Source of the DNA: Stappia taiwanensis
GTDB taxonomy: Bacteria; Pseudomonadota; Alphaproteobacteria; Rhizobiales; Stappiaceae
NCBI RefSeq assembly: GCF_014635285.1
Contig: NZ_BMCR01000008.1
Coordinates: 124,001 to 188,000 of the forward strand
DNA length: 64,000 nt
Reading direction: 5' to 3'
Below are positions 62,279-64,000 of the stretch, in pieces. Every line of letters begins with the position of its first letter. The first letter of the stretch is position 1. Under the pieces are notes generated by a model. It had not been told where the DNA came from, did not search any database, and was given only the letters and a program-made list of their open reading frames with translations. The position numbers and the translations under genes are program-made.

Positions 62279-63562
62279 TCAGGCCCGGGCCGCGACGAGC
62301 GCGCGGGTGAGCTTTTCCAGCCCCTCGTCGAGCAGCGCGTCGGACACCGTCAGCGGGTTGAGAATGCGGATGGTGTTGCCGTAGACGCCGCAGGACAGGA
62401 TGATCAGCCCCTCGGCCAGCGCGGCGGCCACCACCCGGCGGGTCGCTTCCGCATCCGGCGTTCCCTCGCCATCGGCGCTGACGATATCGAAGGCGACCAT
62501 CGCACCGGGACCACGGATCGCCGCGACCGGAACCGCATCGTTGCGTGCGGCGGCCTTTTCCAGCGCCGCCTTGATCCGGGCGCCAACCGCATTGGCGCGC
62601 TCGACCAGCCCCTCTTCCTCGATCACGTCGAGAACGGCAAGCGCCGCCGCACAGGCAATCGGGCTGCCCGCATAGGTGCCGCCAAGGCCGCCCGGGCCGG
62701 CCGCATCCATGATCTCGGCCCGGCCGATCACGCCGGACAACGGGAAACCACCGGCGAGCGACTTGGCCACGGTGACAAGATCCGGCTCGACGCCGGAATG
62801 CTCGATGCCGAACATTTTGCCGGTGCGGGCGAAGCCGGTCTGGATTTCATCGGCGATCAGGACGATGCCATGGGCATCGGCGATCTTGCGCAGCTCGGCG
62901 ACCAGCTCGGCCGGCGCCGGCAGGAAGCCGCCCTCGCCCTGGACCGGCTCGATGATGATGGCGGCGACATCGCTCGGATCGATATCGGCGCGGAACAGAA
63001 GATCGAGGCTGCGCAGCGCATCGGCGACGCTGACGCCATGCTCCTCGGCCGGGAATGGCACGTGGTAGACGCCGGCCGGGGCAATGCCGAAGGACTTCTT
63101 GTAGGGCGCGACCTTGCCGGTCAGCGCCATGGTCAGGCTGGTGCGGCCGTGGAAACCGCCGGTGAAGGCGATGACACCGGCGCGGCGGGTATGCGCCCGG
63201 GCGATCTTGATGGCGTTCTCGACCGCTTCCGCACCCGTCGACAGGAGGATCGACTTGGCCGGACCGGAGAACGGCGCCAGCGCGTTGAGCCGCTCGCAGA
63301 CCGCCACATAGGGCTCATAGGGAATGATCTGGAACGCGGTGTGGGTATAGTTTTCCAACTGCTCGGCCACTGCGGCCATCACCTTCGGATGGCGGTGGCC
63401 GGTGTTGAGCACGGCAATGCCGCCGGCGAAGTCCACATAACGGTTGCCGTCGACGTCCCACAGCTCGCCATTCTCGGCGCGGGCGGCATAGACGGGAAAG
63501 GCCGTGGCGATGCCGCGGGGGATGGCGGTCTCGCGCCGCTGCTGCAAATCGGTGTTGGTCAT
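62279..63562 (-). CDS. gabT: 4-aminobutyrate aminotransferase (GabT)
   Basis: A 427-residue class III PLP aminotransferase that transfers the amino group of GABA to 2-oxoglutarate, giving succinate semialdehyde. The N-terminal part has RRETAIPRGIATAFPVYAARAENGELWDVDGNRYVDFAGGIAVLNTGHRHP. The LIADEIQTGFARTG region holds the conserved Asp, and the PLP Lys is in VTVAKSLAGGFPLSG. The ATG at 63562 is preferred because GGAGAG is upstream and the family begins close to MTNTDLQQRR; an ATG six codons earlier is possible. Operon with gabD, divergent from a LysR gene. Confidence 0.93.
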   Translation of the reverse strand: MTNTDLQQRRETAIPRGIATAFPVYAARAENGELWDVDGNRYVDFAGGIAVLNTGHRHPKVMAAVAEQLENYTHTAFQIIPYEPYVAVCERLNALAPFSGPAKSILLSTGAEAVENAIKIARAHTRRAGVIAFTGGFHGRTSLTMALTGKVAPYKKSFGIAPAGVYHVPFPAEEHGVSVADALRSLDLLFRADIDPSDVAAIIIEPVQGEGGFLPAPAELVAELRKIADAHGIVLIADEIQTGFARTGKMFGIEHSGVEPDLVTVAKSLAGGFPLSGVIGRAEIMDAAGPGGLGGTYAGSPIACAAALAVLDVIEEEGLVERANAVGARIKAALEKAAARNDAVPVAAIRGPGAMVAFDIVSADGEGTPDAEATRRVVAAALAEGLIILSCGVYGNTIRILNPLTVSDALLDEGLEKLTRALVAARA

Positions 63563-63713
63563 GATCGAGGGGCTCTCCATGGACTGTTTGCCGGGGAGAA
63601 TACGGGGGAACGGGCGGTCCCCGGTACGTGATTGATTTACACGCTGTGGTGCATCATAGTTTCCACTGACCGGACATGAAGCGCCGGGCATGGATCACCG
63701 AATGGCCGCCACA

Positions 63714-64000
63714 TGATCGACACAGACGACACGGGCGAGGACACGGCGCCGTCGGCGCAGATGCCGCCGCTGATCATGCTGCGCGCCTTCGAGGCGACCG
63801 GGCGGACCGGCAGCATGCGCAAGGCCGCCGACAACATCGGTGTCAGCCACACGGTGGTCAGCCGGCATGTGCGCAATCTGGAAGCCTGGATGGGCTGCAA
63901 GCTGGTGCAGTCCGGACCGCGCGGCGCGATGCTGACGGACGAGGGGGCGAGCCTGTTCGCCTCCGTCACCCAGGCCTTTCAACTGATCGCCAACGCGGCC
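63714..64000 (+). CDS. LysR-family regulator, N-terminal fragment
   Basis: The first 95 codons of a LysR regulator; the gene continues past the right edge. The HTH is at residues about 20-75 (LRAFEATGRTGSMRKAADNIGVSHTVVSRHVRNLEAWMGCKLVQSGPRG, then MLTDEGASLFASV), of the GcvA-like subgroup. It is preceded by an acidic 18-residue lead. Divergent from gabT-gabD with a 151-base gap containing TGAT (63629-63632) and ATCA (63649-63652) half-sites. Probably the regulator of GABA use, inferred from position. Confidence 0.82.

Overview
GC-rich (about two thirds G+C by eye), densely coded chromosomal DNA with no rRNA, tRNA, CRISPR, phage or insertion-sequence signal. The housekeeping block (murJ-glnD, then XRE/Smr/MltA/Tim44-like, FxsA, polA) and the many LysR, RpiR, FCD-GntR, TRAP and ABC uptake systems point to a metabolically versatile alphaproteobacterium, most likely a Hyphomicrobiales (Rhizobiales) soil or marine heterotroph. 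That placement is inferred from gene content and order.

Layout. 0-2 kb: the 5' end of a TRAP transporter small permease and an N-formylglutamate amidohydrolase, divergent from an RpiR-type regulator, with a clean inverted repeat between them. 1.9-6.8 kb: a complete pcaQ < > pcaDCHGB unit for the upper protocatechuate branch (protocatechuate to 3-oxoadipate). 6.8-11.6 kb: a BMP-type (nucleoside-like) ABC importer. 11.8-24.2 kb: core genes murJ, glnD, a small XRE regulator, Smr, MltA, Tim44-like, FxsA, an acyltransferase-3 membrane protein and full-length polA. 24.3-31.3 kb: a MarR-controlled homogentisate operon (hmgA, fumarylacetoacetase, a secreted protein, a metallo-beta-lactamase-fold protein with a degenerate metal motif, an FAD monooxygenase, a DUF2783-like protein and a VOC protein). 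31.4-36.4 kb: cupin and old-yellow-enzyme genes with a divergent LysR gene, ubiX, a DUF924 protein and a YbaY/META secreted protein.

36.4-49.9 kb: the most unusual region. Fourteen genes on the minus strand look like one long transcription unit. They encode a molybdenum hydroxylase whose large subunit lies at the promoter end and whose FeS and FAD subunits lie at the far end, a dihydrodipicolinate-synthase-like lyase, a 3-hydroxyanthranilate 3,4-dioxygenase-like cupin, two paralogous branched-chain-type binding proteins separated by a metallo-hydrolase, LivHMGF, an aspartate-dehydrogenase-like protein and CoxG. A LysR gene diverges from it. 51-54 kb adds an arylformamidase-like hydrolase, kynureninase and an FCD-GntR regulator, so the neighbourhood deals with kynurenine-type or related N-containing aromatics. 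The exact substrate is not known.

54.2-60.8 kb: a LacI regulator and a divergent AfuABC-like ABC importer with an inositol-monophosphatase-family phosphatase, plausibly for a phosphorylated compound. 60.8-64 kb: gabT-gabD and the start of a divergent LysR gene. Overall the window is a set of separately regulated aromatic and amino-acid catabolic cassettes placed around a conserved core block. Almost every cassette has a divergent regulator and a visible inverted repeat in the shared intergenic space.
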